This document shows, piece by piece, positions 1-10,385 of a stretch of 52,122 nt of DNA. The position numbers and the translations under genes are program-made. The notes below the pieces were generated by a model. The model was given only the letters and a program-made list of their open reading frames with translations. It made no database searches and was not told where the DNA came from. Numbering within the stretch: the stretch's first letter is position 1; every line of letters begins with the position of its first letter. The stretch spans positions 1 to 52,122 of the forward strand of contig JABDGW010000012.1 in assembly GCA_013285855.1 (NCBI GenBank). The letters run 5' to 3'. Source of the DNA: Bacteroidota bacterium. GTDB lineage: Bacteria; Bacteroidota; Bacteroidia; Chitinophagales; Chitinophagaceae.

Positions 1-1419
1 ACTGGTAATATTGCCCGGATAATTTGTTGGTGATAACACAGGATAGCCCGTGCGCCGCCAGTTGATCCATGCTTCATATTCATTCATAATTTCACAGGCC
101 CAATACTGCGTATTGATCTGGTTAAGCGCATCTGCATTATTGTATGGATGTGCAGTAAGATAAGCCTGGGCATTTGCGTCACTTATTTTTGCATCATCTC
201 CATAAGCAGCCATTTGTGTTATTGCTGCAATCATACCGTTATTATAATGTGTTTGTGCATCACCAATACCCCAGCGCTTAGCTGCATCTGCCAATAAAAA
301 TTCAGACTCTGCATACGTTAATACAAAGTTGGGCGCATCGTTGGTTAAAATAATTTTGTTCAATCTTGAATAGCGCTGCATGCCAAGCACTGGATCCCAG
401 CCCGGAGTTTTTGTAATATCAAATTGCGGATTTGTTCCTCCAACAATAAACCCCGGCGGCAAACCAAGCTGGTCTTCCGGCTTGGAATCGTTGGTTGCAT
501 ATATCCATGAAATAACAGGCAATCTCGGGTCATTATTATTTTTCAAAAAATCAATGTAAGTGCTGCACAATTTTAAGTCGGCACTGTCTTGCCCGTTAAT
601 TTCCCACGTGTCTTTATTACGAGTTAGATCGTTTCCATCCTGGTGTTCAACAATAGCATTGTCTGCATTGCTTTGAAAAGTTTTTCCCTGCACTTTGGTT
701 ACATATTGCTGAGCTGTTTGCGGATCAACTTTGGTTAAACGCATCGCCATACGCAACAGCAAAGTGTTGCCAAATTTTTTCCATTGATCAATTTGTGTTG
801 AAGCACTGGATGAATAAAATACATCGCCTGTTGGTTTATCACCATTTTCATCAAGGCTATCTATTGCCTGAGAAACTTCTTTTAAAAGATCAGGATAAAT
901 ATCCTGTTGCTTATCATAAACAGGAGTATAGATCCGCTGATAATAACCAAGACCGGCTTGTGAATAAGGAACATCTCCATACAAATCAGTAATGCGTTCA
1001 AACACCAATGCTTTCATTATTCTTGCCATTTGATGCAGGTTTGCATATTGCGGCTTATTTAATGTAAGCTCATACAATTCCACTACAGGTTGTACCTGGT
1101 AAGGATAAGAATGATCAAAATAATACCCGAAGCCTGCATTGTTATTTAAATATTTATCACCGGGATAAAAGCCAGTGCTGGTTGAAGATGTGTGTTGTAT
1201 AAATCCACCTATTTCACCCCATTCAGTTTCCCAGTTCTCGCCCTGGAAATCTGCACTGCCCGTATAATTCAACTGCACAGTAGTTAATAAAAGATTGGGA
1301 TCGTATTGATCGCCGGTGATCTGGGTGGGATTAGTATTCTGTTTTATAAGTTCCTTTTCGCAAGCCGCGAAAGAAAGCATTATAAAACATGCTGCGATAA
1401 AATATATGGATGATCTCAT
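1..1419 (-). CDS. SusD/RagB-family outer-membrane glycan-binding lipoprotein, 3' end cut by window
   Basis: The reading frame is open from ATG at 1419 to the window edge (473 codons), so the C-terminus is missing. The N-terminus is a lipoprotein signal peptide ending at lipobox FAAC, with the acylated Cys near residue 20. A mid-protein stretch (KALVFERITDLYGDVPYSQA) and a near-terminal motif (WINWRRTGYPVL) are typical of SusD-like proteins, probably the SusD-like 2 branch. Such proteins sit on the outer membrane and cap a SusC transporter to bind an oligosaccharide or peptide. It lies 31 bp downstream of the SusC gene on the same strand, so the two form one operon. The family call is firm; the ligand cannot be inferred because no degradative enzyme is adjacent. 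Confidence 0.9.
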   Translation of the reverse strand, partial: MRSSIYFIAACFIMLSFAACEKELIKQNTNPTQITGDQYDPNLLLTTVQLNYTGSADFQGENWETEWGEIGGFIQHTSSTSTGFYPGDKYLNNNAGFGYYFDHSYPYQVQPVVELYELTLNKPQYANLHQMARIMKALVFERITDLYGDVPYSQAGLGYYQRIYTPVYDKQQDIYPDLLKEVSQAIDSLDENGDKPTGDVFYSSSASTQIDQWKKFGNTLLLRMAMRLTKVDPQTAQQYVTKVQGKTFQSNADNAIVEHQDGNDLTRNKDTWEINGQDSADLKLCSTYIDFLKNNNDPRLPVISWIYATNDSKPEDQLGLPPGFIVGGTNPQFDITKTPGWDPVLGMQRYSRLNKIILTNDAPNFVLTYAESEFLLADAAKRWGIGDAQTHYNNGMIAAITQMAAYGDDAKISDANAQAYLTAHPYNNADALNQINTQYWACEIMNEYEAWINWRRTGYPVLSPTNYPGNITS

Positions 1420-1450
1420 AATTCTATTTTTATAAAACATGATAGGGTTA

Positions 1451-4400
1451 TTAAAATTTTACGTTTAGATTAAATCCAAAATTTCTTGAATAAGGCACCT
1501 CTGCAGATTCAAGTCCTATTGAATAAATGGAAGCAGAATAGCTTGCTTCAGGATCTATGTTTGGCGTGTGTTTCATAAACGTCCAAACATTTCTTGTAAC
1601 AAAGCTTAGGCGTATACCTTCTATTTTATTATTAAACATTTTTGCCGGAAACTCATATCCAAAAATGATCTGCCTTAATTTGATAAAGCTTGCGTTATAC
1701 ACGAACATCCCCTGGTTTGCATTTGCCCAGTTGCCATAATATGTTGAAACGGGATCATTTTCTGTTCCATACGTTTTATCACGACCCGGCACTGTTTCTT
1801 TTGCAAGACCTTGCACGTACGCAACAAAATTGGTATTAGAAAATACTTTACCACCAAACTTTCCATCAATAAGGAATGACAACGTAAAATTTTTATACTT
1901 AAAAGTATTAGTGATACCAGCAGCCCATGGGCTTGTGGCTGCGCCATAATCTTTTGGAACAGCTTTACTGGGATTGGGTGCACCGCGTAAAGGATCAATA
2001 ACAATATCGCCTTTTTTATCTGTTTTAGGATATAAGGCTATTATCTGCAATGGAGCTCTGCCAACTATCTGTTGTATATAAGCAACAGAACCCCAATCTG
2101 GTGTTGCAGAGCCTAATGTTATATATGGCAAACCACCTAACGATACAACTTTTCCTTCTGTATAACTGCCGTTAAAATCAATATCCCAGCTAAAGTTTCT
2201 TTCTTTAAATGGTGCTCCGCCAATTTCCATTTCAACACCATTATAACGCAGGTCGCCCACATTAAGCAATGCAGAATAATAACCTGACGTATAATCAATG
2301 CTTACCGGCACAATATCATTAGTAACCTTCTTTTGATATACAGCAAGATCAAATCTCAACCTGCTTTTAAAGAATTCTTCTTCAGTTCCAACTTCAAACT
2401 CTTTTCTTGATGATGGTCTTAAGCCACTGTTAGGAACCTGGCCACTGCCTGCGCTGCCAATAGGAAATGTGCCTCCGGGAACCTGCAGCGTACCTTGTAT
2501 GCCATAAGTTTGCAAGGTTAGATAAGTACCATCGGCTTCACCGCCAACATCAGCATAACTCAATCTTATTTTTCCAAGATCCATGTTTGGGATGTGTAAC
2601 AACTCAGAATATATAAATGAGCCACTAACTGAAGGATATAAATAATGTGTTTTACCCGGAGCCAATGTTGAGTACCAGTCGTTACGTCCGGTAACTGTTA
2701 AATAAGCATAATTTTTATAGGCAAGATCAGCACTGCCATATACAGAGAAAAATTCTGAATGATACAAGCCATAACCTTCACTTTTATTTATAAGATTACC
2801 GATGTTGTATAAGAAGGGAATGGCAAAATCATTTCCTGCGGCAGTAACATACTCTTCAACTGATTTACGATAATTGCCACCCAGCAATAAGTTAAGTGTA
2901 AAGTCATTAGTTATTTTAAAGTTTTTGCCGGTAGTAATATCAATGTTTAATTCTGTTTGCTTTGCATTTTGCTCGTACATATCTCCACTAACGTCCGCAT
3001 CAATTAAATAAGCTGTACCGATAGGTTCTATGTTTGTATTGCGATCATTTACATAATCGTCTGCAACCTGTGCATCAAAATAAAGCCCGTTATCAAATTT
3101 ATATCTTACATCGGCAGAACCAATAAAGCGGTTGCGATGAATGGCGCCTATAAATTTATATGCAGCAAAATATGGATTGGTTGTATATACATCCGCAAAA
3201 GGATTTAACTCGTTGCCTTTTGCATCGGTGCCATCACCGTTAGGTCCGGCCAGCGTTCTTATATCAATGTTTTGAGGAACAAACATCGGCCCCCAGTTTA
3301 AATTACCAACTGCATCAGCAAGATTGGGAGCATTCTTGGTATATTCTGTTATGTATTGAGAAGAAAGATCAAGACTTAAATGCCTATCCAGGTTTAAGTT
3401 AGTGCTTTGCGTAAAAGTAAACCGCTCAAGCCCGGCATTAGGAACATAACTGTTATTATTAAGATAGCTTGCGGAAAAACGTGTTGAGCCGTCATCTCCA
3501 AAACCTTTACTAAATGCTATCGTGTTGGTAGCAGTTTGGCCTTGTGTATAAAAGCGTTTAAGATTACCTTTTGCCACTGCAGAATATGGTCGTGATATAC
3601 CATCAAATTGCGGAGTAAGCGAGCCATCAAGCAAGCCGCCCCAACTTGATTCCATTGAACCTAATGCATCATCTGCATTAATAGGTTTAGCGCCATTGTA
3701 GCCTTGTCCGTATGTAGTTTGAAAATCTGTTTCATCAATCACATTTTCCAAAACAAAATTGGAGTTAAGTTCAACACCTAAACCCTTTGCCGCCTTTCCC
3801 TTTTTTGTTGTAATTTCTATTACACCATTAGCACCGCGATAACCATACATTGCGGTTGCAGCGGCGCCTTTTAAGATGGATATATTTTCAATATCATCGG
3901 GATTAATATCACCAATCCCATCACCCCCATCTTTACCGCCATAACCGCTTTGCACATCTGTTGTTGAATAATTGTTATTCACCAAAGGAATATTATCTAT
4001 TACATACAATGGCTGGTTACTGCCCGTCATAGAAGTAATACCGCGTATAATTACATTTGATGCACTGTTTGGACCAGCACCTACACCACTTACATTTACA
4101 CCCGCAACTTTACCTTCCAAACCATTTACAAAACTGTTTTCACGGGCTTCTGTAAGTGTTGCTCCTTTTACTTCAGTAACAGAATAACCAACTGCCCTTT
4201 TTTGTTTTGTAATACCGAGTGCAGTAACTACTACATCATGTAATGAGCCTGTGGCCTGCGTCATTATCACATCAATAGTTGTTTGGTCGCCAACTTTTAC
4301 AGATTGATTACTATAACCAACGTAAGAAAAAATAAGTATGTCATTATTGTCTGCACTTATAGAATAAACTCCTTGTTGATTGGTTGTAACAGTAATTTTT

Positions 4401-4594
4401 TTCCCTTTAACTGATATACTTACCAGCGCTAAAGGCTGGCCTGTAGCAGAATCTGTAACAATGCCTGAAATAATTTTTGGGGGAAGATGATTAGTGCCTG
4501 CATTTGCGTGATTAAAGCAAAAGATAATGAGAGTGACCAACCCAACTAAAAAATTAATTGTGGTTTGCCTTGCAAAACTTTTTGTTTGTACCAT
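1451..4594 (-). CDS. SusC/RagA-family TonB-linked outer-membrane transporter
   Basis: This 1047-residue protein has a signal peptide (residues 1-32, ending ANA), then a carboxypeptidase-like regulatory fold (about 42-115, starting ISGIVTDSATGQPL), a plug domain (about 135-250, with VIIRGITSMTGSNQPLYVID) and a C-terminal beta-barrel. This is the usual SusC layout and length. It imports a ligand through the outer membrane using TonB energy and works with the SusD lipoprotein encoded 31 bp downstream. No anti-sigma/sigma pair or hybrid sensor is adjacent, and no glycosidase lies next to this pair, so the substrate is unknown. I found no clear -33/-7 promoter in the 168 bp before it. Start is ATG at 4594. 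Confidence 0.95.
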   Translation of the reverse strand: MVQTKSFARQTTINFLVGLVTLIIFCFNHANAGTNHLPPKIISGIVTDSATGQPLALVSISVKGKKITVTTNQQGVYSISADNNDILIFSYVGYSNQSVKVGDQTTIDVIMTQATGSLHDVVVTALGITKQKRAVGYSVTEVKGATLTEARENSFVNGLEGKVAGVNVSGVGAGPNSASNVIIRGITSMTGSNQPLYVIDNIPLVNNNYSTTDVQSGYGGKDGGDGIGDINPDDIENISILKGAAATAMYGYRGANGVIEITTKKGKAAKGLGVELNSNFVLENVIDETDFQTTYGQGYNGAKPINADDALGSMESSWGGLLDGSLTPQFDGISRPYSAVAKGNLKRFYTQGQTATNTIAFSKGFGDDGSTRFSASYLNNNSYVPNAGLERFTFTQSTNLNLDRHLSLDLSSQYITEYTKNAPNLADAVGNLNWGPMFVPQNIDIRTLAGPNGDGTDAKGNELNPFADVYTTNPYFAAYKFIGAIHRNRFIGSADVRYKFDNGLYFDAQVADDYVNDRNTNIEPIGTAYLIDADVSGDMYEQNAKQTELNIDITTGKNFKITNDFTLNLLLGGNYRKSVEEYVTAAGNDFAIPFLYNIGNLINKSEGYGLYHSEFFSVYGSADLAYKNYAYLTVTGRNDWYSTLAPGKTHYLYPSVSGSFIYSELLHIPNMDLGKIRLSYADVGGEADGTYLTLQTYGIQGTLQVPGGTFPIGSAGSGQVPNSGLRPSSRKEFEVGTEEEFFKSRLRFDLAVYQKKVTNDIVPVSIDYTSGYYSALLNVGDLRYNGVEMEIGGAPFKERNFSWDIDFNGSYTEGKVVSLGGLPYITLGSATPDWGSVAYIQQIVGRAPLQIIALYPKTDKKGDIVIDPLRGAPNPSKAVPKDYGAATSPWAAGITNTFKYKNFTLSFLIDGKFGGKVFSNTNFVAYVQGLAKETVPGRDKTYGTENDPVSTYYGNWANANQGMFVYNASFIKLRQIIFGYEFPAKMFNNKIEGIRLSFVTRNVWTFMKHTPNIDPEASYSASIYSIGLESAEVPYSRNFGFNLNVKF

Positions 4595-4762
4595 AATAGA
4601 AATAAATTGAATTAAATAATTGATTGCTGCAGAAGGTTATAATAGCGATATTATAGATTTTTGAAGGCGGTTTAAATTTTATTTTTCCCCACAATGTTAT
4701 TTAATGGGGTTATTAATATCACTGAAGCAACTAAGAAGAGATTATAAGAGATAGAATTATTA

Positions 4763-6388
4763 CTAATCCTGCATCAGCATATCCAGCAACCTGTCATCAC
4801 GACGATAAATATCATCTCTGAAATTCAGGTTCCCGTTCTTATCAATAAAGCAGGTGAAATAACCAATATAAACGGGTATTTTATTCTTTAAGGTTACGTA
4901 TTTTTCAATGCCGGCATGCATGGCCACATCAATTTTTCCGGATGTCCATGATGAATCCTGTCTCAAAACCCTAATTGCAAGATCTTTTGGTTTACTCACC
5001 CTGATGCAACCATGACTGAAAGCACGTACATCTTCATTGAACAATGATTTTGACGGGCTATCATGTAAATAAATATTGTTAGAATTTGGAAATAAAAATT
5101 TTACAAGACCAAGAGAATTCCTCGGTCCTGGCTTTTGCCGTACATGACCACCGTTCCATTCCATATTATGTTTGGCAAGATACTTCGGATCACGCCTCAT
5201 GCCGGGTTTTATTTCCTTGTTAATGATGCTTGGCGGAACATTCCAGTATGGGCTGAAAACAACGTATTTCATTTGCCCGCTGAATATAACCGTTTTATTC
5301 ATAGGCTTGCCTACAACTACATTACACTCCCATGCAACCTTTTTGTCCTCATAATAATAAAGTGCAAAGGCAGGAATATTTACTAAAATAAATTCATTGG
5401 AAGCCGAATCAGCACGTATCCATCTAAGCCTTTCCATATTTACTATGATCTGCTCAATTCTTTTTCTTACCGGCACGTTTAACTGTTTTATCATGCTGTT
5501 TGTAATTAAGGAATCGCCTTTCAAGCCATGTGTTAGTTTAAAATTATTTACTGCATCTGCAAGCGCTGCATTAAAAATATTTGTGCTGTCCGTTTGTTTT
5601 GCATAACCTAAAAAATACAATTGCTTTTTGATAGAAGCCACAACAGAATTAGTGTCATTTAGTTTTAAAACAGATGGTTTTGAAAGAGAAGAAATTGTTT
5701 TAAACTGATCATTCTTTTCCAACTCCCTGTATTGCGCCAATGCTTTTTGCAAGCCTTCATATTGTTGCGTTACAATAGGTCCGGCATTGATTGTTAAACT
5801 CCCTTTGCTCATATCTTGTTCAAGTAAATCAGCATAGGAAACTTTTTTGCGCGGCAAATACCAATTTATTGACTCTGCCTTATTATTGAGATCACCCACA
5901 GATACTTTTTTTGCATAGTTGAAATACTGCGCCGTTAACATTAACTCTGTGTTTATATCAGGTGATTCATGATTTTCTTTATTGTCAGATGAATTATAAT
6001 CTACCAACCGAAGAAATTCATCATTATATGGAATTGATGAATTCACTCCCTGCTGGTCAAGCGTTGTTATTTTAGAAACAAGTTGATTTGAAAATTCTGT
6101 TAATCCACTTTTATCATACCATACATAATTATATTTATTGGTTTGATAAAATTTAGATAACTCATCTGAGAACTGCTTAAAGAGAGAATGAGATTTTAAA
6201 AATGTTGCAATATTCGAACTGTCAAACTTAATCCCTGATCCTGCTGTAAAATTTCCGGCAATGGACGTATCTGCCTGCAGGGCGTTTTTAGGTATGCTAT
6301 CGCTTAATGTTTGCGAACCCGGCTGGCTATTACAGGCGGTTAAAAAAATAACTGTTACACATGCCGTGAATAAGTAGTGGTATTTCAT
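4763..6388 (-). CDS. L,D-transpeptidase (YkuD domain) lipoprotein with peptidoglycan-binding domain
   Basis: The protein probably makes 3-3 peptidoglycan cross-links or attaches proteins to the wall in the periplasm. The catalytic motif FSHGCIRVSKP is present with nucleophile Cys461, preceded by the conserved His of the IYLHDSPSKSLF segment. A peptidoglycan-binding-like domain (VVASIKKQLYFLGYAKQTD onward, about residues 245-305) precedes the YkuD domain, as in the large YcbB-like L,D-transpeptidases. I chose ATG at 6388 over an upstream in-frame start at 6454 because it places a lipoprotein signal peptide (MKYHYLF...FLTACNS) exactly at the N-terminus; this gives 541 residues. It stands alone, 161 bp upstream of nothing obviously related. 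Confidence 0.9.
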   Translation of the reverse strand: MKYHYLFTACVTVIFLTACNSQPGSQTLSDSIPKNALQADTSIAGNFTAGSGIKFDSSNIATFLKSHSLFKQFSDELSKFYQTNKYNYVWYDKSGLTEFSNQLVSKITTLDQQGVNSSIPYNDEFLRLVDYNSSDNKENHESPDINTELMLTAQYFNYAKKVSVGDLNNKAESINWYLPRKKVSYADLLEQDMSKGSLTINAGPIVTQQYEGLQKALAQYRELEKNDQFKTISSLSKPSVLKLNDTNSVVASIKKQLYFLGYAKQTDSTNIFNAALADAVNNFKLTHGLKGDSLITNSMIKQLNVPVRKRIEQIIVNMERLRWIRADSASNEFILVNIPAFALYYYEDKKVAWECNVVVGKPMNKTVIFSGQMKYVVFSPYWNVPPSIINKEIKPGMRRDPKYLAKHNMEWNGGHVRQKPGPRNSLGLVKFLFPNSNNIYLHDSPSKSLFNEDVRAFSHGCIRVSKPKDLAIRVLRQDSSWTSGKIDVAMHAGIEKYVTLKNKIPVYIGYFTCFIDKNGNLNFRDDIYRRDDRLLDMLMQD

Positions 6389-6549
6389 TTTTGAAGTGAA
6401 GTATGTTTCCTGAGTTACATGATAAGTTTGCCTGACAGGCAGAATTATTGTCAATCATAAGTCTTTATAAAATTATACATAATTCAAACACTGAAGAAAT
6501 ATTGATATTTCTTTAAGCATGTGTGTTTTTACGAAGCGTATTAAAGTAT

Positions 6550-7380
6550 TTAAAACATGCTTAATTGCACAACGCTGTTGTGATAAACATTTTGCTGTGA
6601 TGCTGCAGATGTTTGCTGTATAAGATAAACTTCAGTCTCCCGGTAGCGGTTAGCAATAATAATTTTTGTTTTTCCTGCATATTGCATGAAAATTTTCTGC
6701 ACAAGCTCAGGACAGTTATTGTTTTTTGAAAGATGAGAAAGAATTAAATGCGAAAGTTTATTTGACCTGTGCATGCAAAAAAGTTCAAGTGCCGCATTAT
6801 TGGAAAGATGCCCGTTATCACCGCTGATTCGTTTCTTTAAAAAATAAGGATAATTGCCGGCAGCAAGCATTTCCTCATCGTAATTCGCTTCCAAAAAAAC
6901 TGCATTGCATTGCCTGAAATGATAAATCACCTGTTCACAGGCTTTGCCTATATCTGTAAATATTCCAATACAAACATCTTTATCATTCTGCACTATAAAG
7001 CTGTGTGGATCGCAGGCATCATGCAGTTTGGTAAAAGCTTTTATGGTAAGGTCGCCAATTCTTATTCTTTCATTAGCAGCAAAATGATGAACAAGTTCTT
7101 TGCGTATTTCAAACCTGCAGTTTTGCAGTGTGGATTGAGTGATATAAACCGGGATATTGTATTTGCTCGATAAAACTTCAAGGCCATTTATATGATCATC
7201 ATGCTCGTGAGAAATAAAAATAGCTTTGATCTTTTTAATTGAAAGCCCGAGCCGAAGCATTCTTTTTACCGTTTCCCTGCATGATATGCCTGCATCAATT
7301 AATACAGCTTCATCGTCGTTTCCAACATAATAACAATTACCGTTGCTGCCTGAATTAAGTGATGCAATAAACAAAGACAT
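6550..7380 (-). CDS. MBL-fold metallo-hydrolase, YycJ/WalJ-like
   Basis: This 276-residue cytosolic protein carries the metal-binding motif SHEHDDH (residues 57-63) of the metallo-beta-lactamase fold. The opening SLNSGSNGNCYYVG, followed by LIDAGISCRETVKRM, matches the YycJ/WalJ branch, which includes predicted exonucleases or phosphodiesterases. Further metal ligands are likely at HDACDPHSF, FTDIGK and the C-terminal ILSHLS segment. Length and motif order are normal. It has no signal peptide. The upstream neighbour (7447-7875) is on the same strand with a 66-bp gap, so they may be co-transcribed. The exact reaction is not known from the sequence. Confidence 0.85.
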   Translation of the reverse strand: MSLFIASLNSGSNGNCYYVGNDDEAVLIDAGISCRETVKRMLRLGLSIKKIKAIFISHEHDDHINGLEVLSSKYNIPVYITQSTLQNCRFEIRKELVHHFAANERIRIGDLTIKAFTKLHDACDPHSFIVQNDKDVCIGIFTDIGKACEQVIYHFRQCNAVFLEANYDEEMLAAGNYPYFLKKRISGDNGHLSNNAALELFCMHRSNKLSHLILSHLSKNNNCPELVQKIFMQYAGKTKIIIANRYRETEVYLIQQTSAASQQNVYHNSVVQLSMF

Positions 7381-7446
7381 ATTGCAAAGTAATCATGTTA
7401 TAAAATCAAACACCTCATCAATAATATTTATTTATGAACCATATTT

Positions 7447-7875
7447 CTACACCTTAAGTATTTGCTTAAACTTTTTTAATTCATCAACTTCAATCGCAGA
7501 AAGCGGATGGTTATTATTATACTTGGATTGAAAGAATAAAACTCTTTTGTGCTGCGGATATTTTGCCAGTATGGCTTCTATTAATTCACCCACAATTTTT
7601 TCTTTTTCATATAGAGGTTTGGTTTCAGGCAATTCAGATTTAAACCTGGTTGGCATTTTTTTAATGAGCGCTTCAAGCGTTGCAAGTTTAGCTGGTGGCA
7701 AATCTTCTATTTCAGAAGCCTTGCCATATAAACCCTGCAGTTGTTTTTTACTAAGGCTTCCTCTTTTTTGATATTGCTGGTAAATACTTATAACAAACGA
7801 TGATACAGGGTAAGCCATTATACATGCTTCAAGCACTTCGTTTACAATATCCAGGTCATTATTTTTCTTAGTCAT
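7447..7875 (-). CDS. conserved-looking hypothetical protein, 142 aa
   Basis: I do not recognise this protein. It starts at ATG 7875 and is rich in Lys, Glu and Leu, with predicted alpha-helices throughout and no signal peptide or membrane segment, so it is probably cytosolic. Two similar halves can be glimpsed: IVNEVLEACIMAYPVSSFVISIYQQY near the start and VGELIEAILAKYPQHKRVLFFQSKYNNN near the end, each followed by a short Leu-Ser/Pro turn (SLSKKQLQGL and PLSAIEVDEL). This suggests an internal duplication. It lies between the YycJ-like hydrolase and the permease gene on the same strand. It is retained as real because the codon use and composition resemble those of its neighbours. Confidence 0.6.
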   Translation of the reverse strand: MTKKNNDLDIVNEVLEACIMAYPVSSFVISIYQQYQKRGSLSKKQLQGLYGKASEIEDLPPAKLATLEALIKKMPTRFKSELPETKPLYEKEKIVGELIEAILAKYPQHKRVLFFQSKYNNNHPLSAIEVDELKKFKQILKV

Positions 7876-7997
7876 CTAAAAAACAGTTTCTGCGTAACAT
7901 TTAAAAATACAAATTTAAGCACCAATGCAGTGTCTATTTCAATCATTGTTGATTAAGATAGATAATGCAATCCAGGCAACATATTTGAATTGCGCTG

Positions 7998-10385
7998 CTA
8001 CTCGCTTCTTAAATTATTTGCCGGTTTTGATAATGCTGCTTTTGCTGAATGAAACATAGCGGTTAAAACTGAGGTAAGCACAATAACTAAGGCAGATATA
8101 ATAAATGGAATTACAGATAACCCGCCACTATAAGAAAATACTTTAAGCCAGTTATTCATAAAATAATAAGCAACCGGAAATGCAATCAATGCAGCAATAA
8201 GTGCCAGCCACAAATAATTTTGAGTAATAAGGCTAACAATCTGTACTATGCTTGCACCCATTACTCTTCTTATACTTATTTCTTTTTGTTTTTGCTGCGT
8301 AGTAAATGCAGTAAGACCAAGTAAACCAAGACAGGTTATTAAAATAGTAAGTATAGAAAAAACTGCAAATATTTTCCCGCGCTTTTGGTCGGCAGCATAC
8401 TGCGAATTAAAAGTTTCATCCAGGAACTTATATTCAAACGGTAGTTCAGGAAAATATTTTTTCCATACACTGCCTGCCTGCGCAATGGTTTTACTCAAAT
8501 CAGTTGTGTTTAATTTTAATTGAATGATATTACCATTAGGACCATAAAAAAACAAAAGGGGAGCAATCGGGTTGTATAATGATTTTTGGTTGAAATCTTT
8601 TACAACTCCTACAACTTCCATGTAATGGCCTGACGTATCACCGGGAAATTTTACATGTTTACCAATTGGTTCCTTCCATCCAAAATGTTTTGCCATGGCT
8701 TCGTTAACCATAATGCTGTGTAATGTATCTGCAAGATTTTCAAAATTTCTCCCTCTTACAATGGGTATGTTTAATGAAGTAATGTAATTTTCATCTATGC
8801 CATAACATTCAACTGCTTTATCAACATAACCGCTGTCAGTTTGTACAGTAAAAAGGTTGAGGTTACTATTCGGGCTACCGGGATAAGAGTTGCCGGTTCC
8901 AACTGTTTTTACACCTGGTATACTGCGGAATTCATTATCCATTGCATTTATTTTACCACGCTCATCTTCGCCGGTATTTACAGTTACTGTCATCACCTGG
9001 TCTTTATCAAAGCCAAGATCTTTTTTTTGCAGGTAAGAAAGTTGAGAATAAACAACCCAGGTACAAATAAGCATTACCATTGAAGTAGAAAACTGTAGCA
9101 CAACAAGTGTTCGGCGCAGGTTTACATTGCCTGATGCTTTCGAAAGTGTTCCCTTTAAAATATTTACAGGCTGAAATGATGAAAGAAAAAATGCGGGGTA
9201 ACTGCCGCCTGTTAATCCTGTAAACAAACCAATGCCAATTAATAAAACAATATTAGAAGATTGGAATAATGTATGAAATGTAAATGCTTTGCCTGATAAA
9301 GAATTAAAAAATGGTAATAACAGCAATACTAAAACAACGCTTAATATAAGCGCTGCCAAAGCAGTAAGTATTGATTCGCTTAAGAACTGGAATACCAGTA
9401 ATTTTTTTGTAGAACCAGCTACTTTACGTACGCCAATTTCTTTTGCTCTGCGTGCAGATCTTGCAGTAGTAAGGTTCATATAATTTATACATGCTATCAG
9501 CAGCATAAAAAATGCTACTGCAGAAAATATCCAGATATAAGACATACTGCCCAGTTCCTCAGGCTCCTGTTCCAGTTTTGAATGAAGATGTATAGAAGTG
9601 ATGGGTTGTACATCATATTGCATGGTTATATTGAATTGGGCAAAAATGGGTTGTACATATTTCTTATATACCTGTACCAGTTTTTTATTAAAAGCGTCAG
9701 CATTGGTTCCGGGTTTTAGCAGCACATACGTGAAGTTGTTGAAATTGCCCCAGTTCTCACCACCAAATTGGTCCTGTTTTAATGACGCCCATGATATCAA
9801 CATATCAAAACGCAGGTGTGAATTTTGGGGAACATCTTCAATTACACCTGTTATTTTATAAACATCATAAACAGTGCGCAATGTTTTACCAACTGCAGAT
9901 ATATTATTTCCAAAATATTTTTTTGCAAGCGATCTTGAAATTACAATACTGTTGGGTTCGTTCAAAGCGTGCGCAGCATTGCCTTCTATAAATTTATAAG
10001 TAAATATGTTGAAGACAGTACTATCTGCATAATACACTTTTGTTTCATAAAAATTATTATTGCCATTTTTAAATAAAGTTCTTTCGCGGCTCATAAATCT
10101 TCCTGATTCTTCAACCTCAGGAAAATCTTTTTTTAATGTTGCAGCAAGTGGTGCTTGTGTAATTGTCCAGTTGGTGTTTTTATCTTTTTCATGTATGTAA
10201 GAAACTATTCTGTATATTTGGTCAGCTTTTTCATTATAGCGATCATAGTTCAGTTCATCATTTATATAAAAAATTAAAAACAAACTGAATGTTATGCCAA
10301 TAGTTAACCCAAGTATATTCAGCAGGCTGAACCATTTATCTTTTTTAAAATTGCGTATTGCAATAAGCAACAAATTTTTTATCAT
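7998..10385 (-). CDS. MacB/FtsX-type ABC transporter permease (duplicated eight-helix form)
   Basis: The 795-residue protein has the layout common in Bacteroidota: TM helix (about 17-42), MacB periplasmic core domain, three-helix FtsX domain (about 285-400, with the ARRAKEIGVRKVAGST segment), TM helix at about 435, a second periplasmic domain, and a second FtsX domain (about 680-790, with QKEISIRRVMGAS). The paired EIGVRKV / EISIRRV coupling motifs mark the ATPase-contact loops. Such permeases work with a separate MacB-like ATPase in export or mechanotransmission; none is encoded here, so the partner must be elsewhere. It is a single-gene unit with start ATG 10385. It could serve peptide, antibiotic or lipoprotein export. 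Confidence 0.9.
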   Translation of the reverse strand: MIKNLLLIAIRNFKKDKWFSLLNILGLTIGITFSLFLIFYINDELNYDRYNEKADQIYRIVSYIHEKDKNTNWTITQAPLAATLKKDFPEVEESGRFMSRERTLFKNGNNNFYETKVYYADSTVFNIFTYKFIEGNAAHALNEPNSIVISRSLAKKYFGNNISAVGKTLRTVYDVYKITGVIEDVPQNSHLRFDMLISWASLKQDQFGGENWGNFNNFTYVLLKPGTNADAFNKKLVQVYKKYVQPIFAQFNITMQYDVQPITSIHLHSKLEQEPEELGSMSYIWIFSAVAFFMLLIACINYMNLTTARSARRAKEIGVRKVAGSTKKLLVFQFLSESILTALAALILSVVLVLLLLPFFNSLSGKAFTFHTLFQSSNIVLLIGIGLFTGLTGGSYPAFFLSSFQPVNILKGTLSKASGNVNLRRTLVVLQFSTSMVMLICTWVVYSQLSYLQKKDLGFDKDQVMTVTVNTGEDERGKINAMDNEFRSIPGVKTVGTGNSYPGSPNSNLNLFTVQTDSGYVDKAVECYGIDENYITSLNIPIVRGRNFENLADTLHSIMVNEAMAKHFGWKEPIGKHVKFPGDTSGHYMEVVGVVKDFNQKSLYNPIAPLLFFYGPNGNIIQLKLNTTDLSKTIAQAGSVWKKYFPELPFEYKFLDETFNSQYAADQKRGKIFAVFSILTILITCLGLLGLTAFTTQQKQKEISIRRVMGASIVQIVSLITQNYLWLALIAALIAFPVAYYFMNNWLKVFSYSGGLSVIPFIISALVIVLTSVLTAMFHSAKAALSKPANNLRSE

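Noticed and set aside
4685-4710. CCCCA...TGGGG stem after the L,D-transpeptidase gene
   Set aside because: Loop is long and there is no T-run in either direction, so a terminator cannot be supported.
6429-6441. Palindrome TGCCTGACAGGCA 41 bp before the L,D-transpeptidase start
   Set aside because: Perfect six-base arms with one spacer are expected several times by chance in 52 kb and no second copy was seen.
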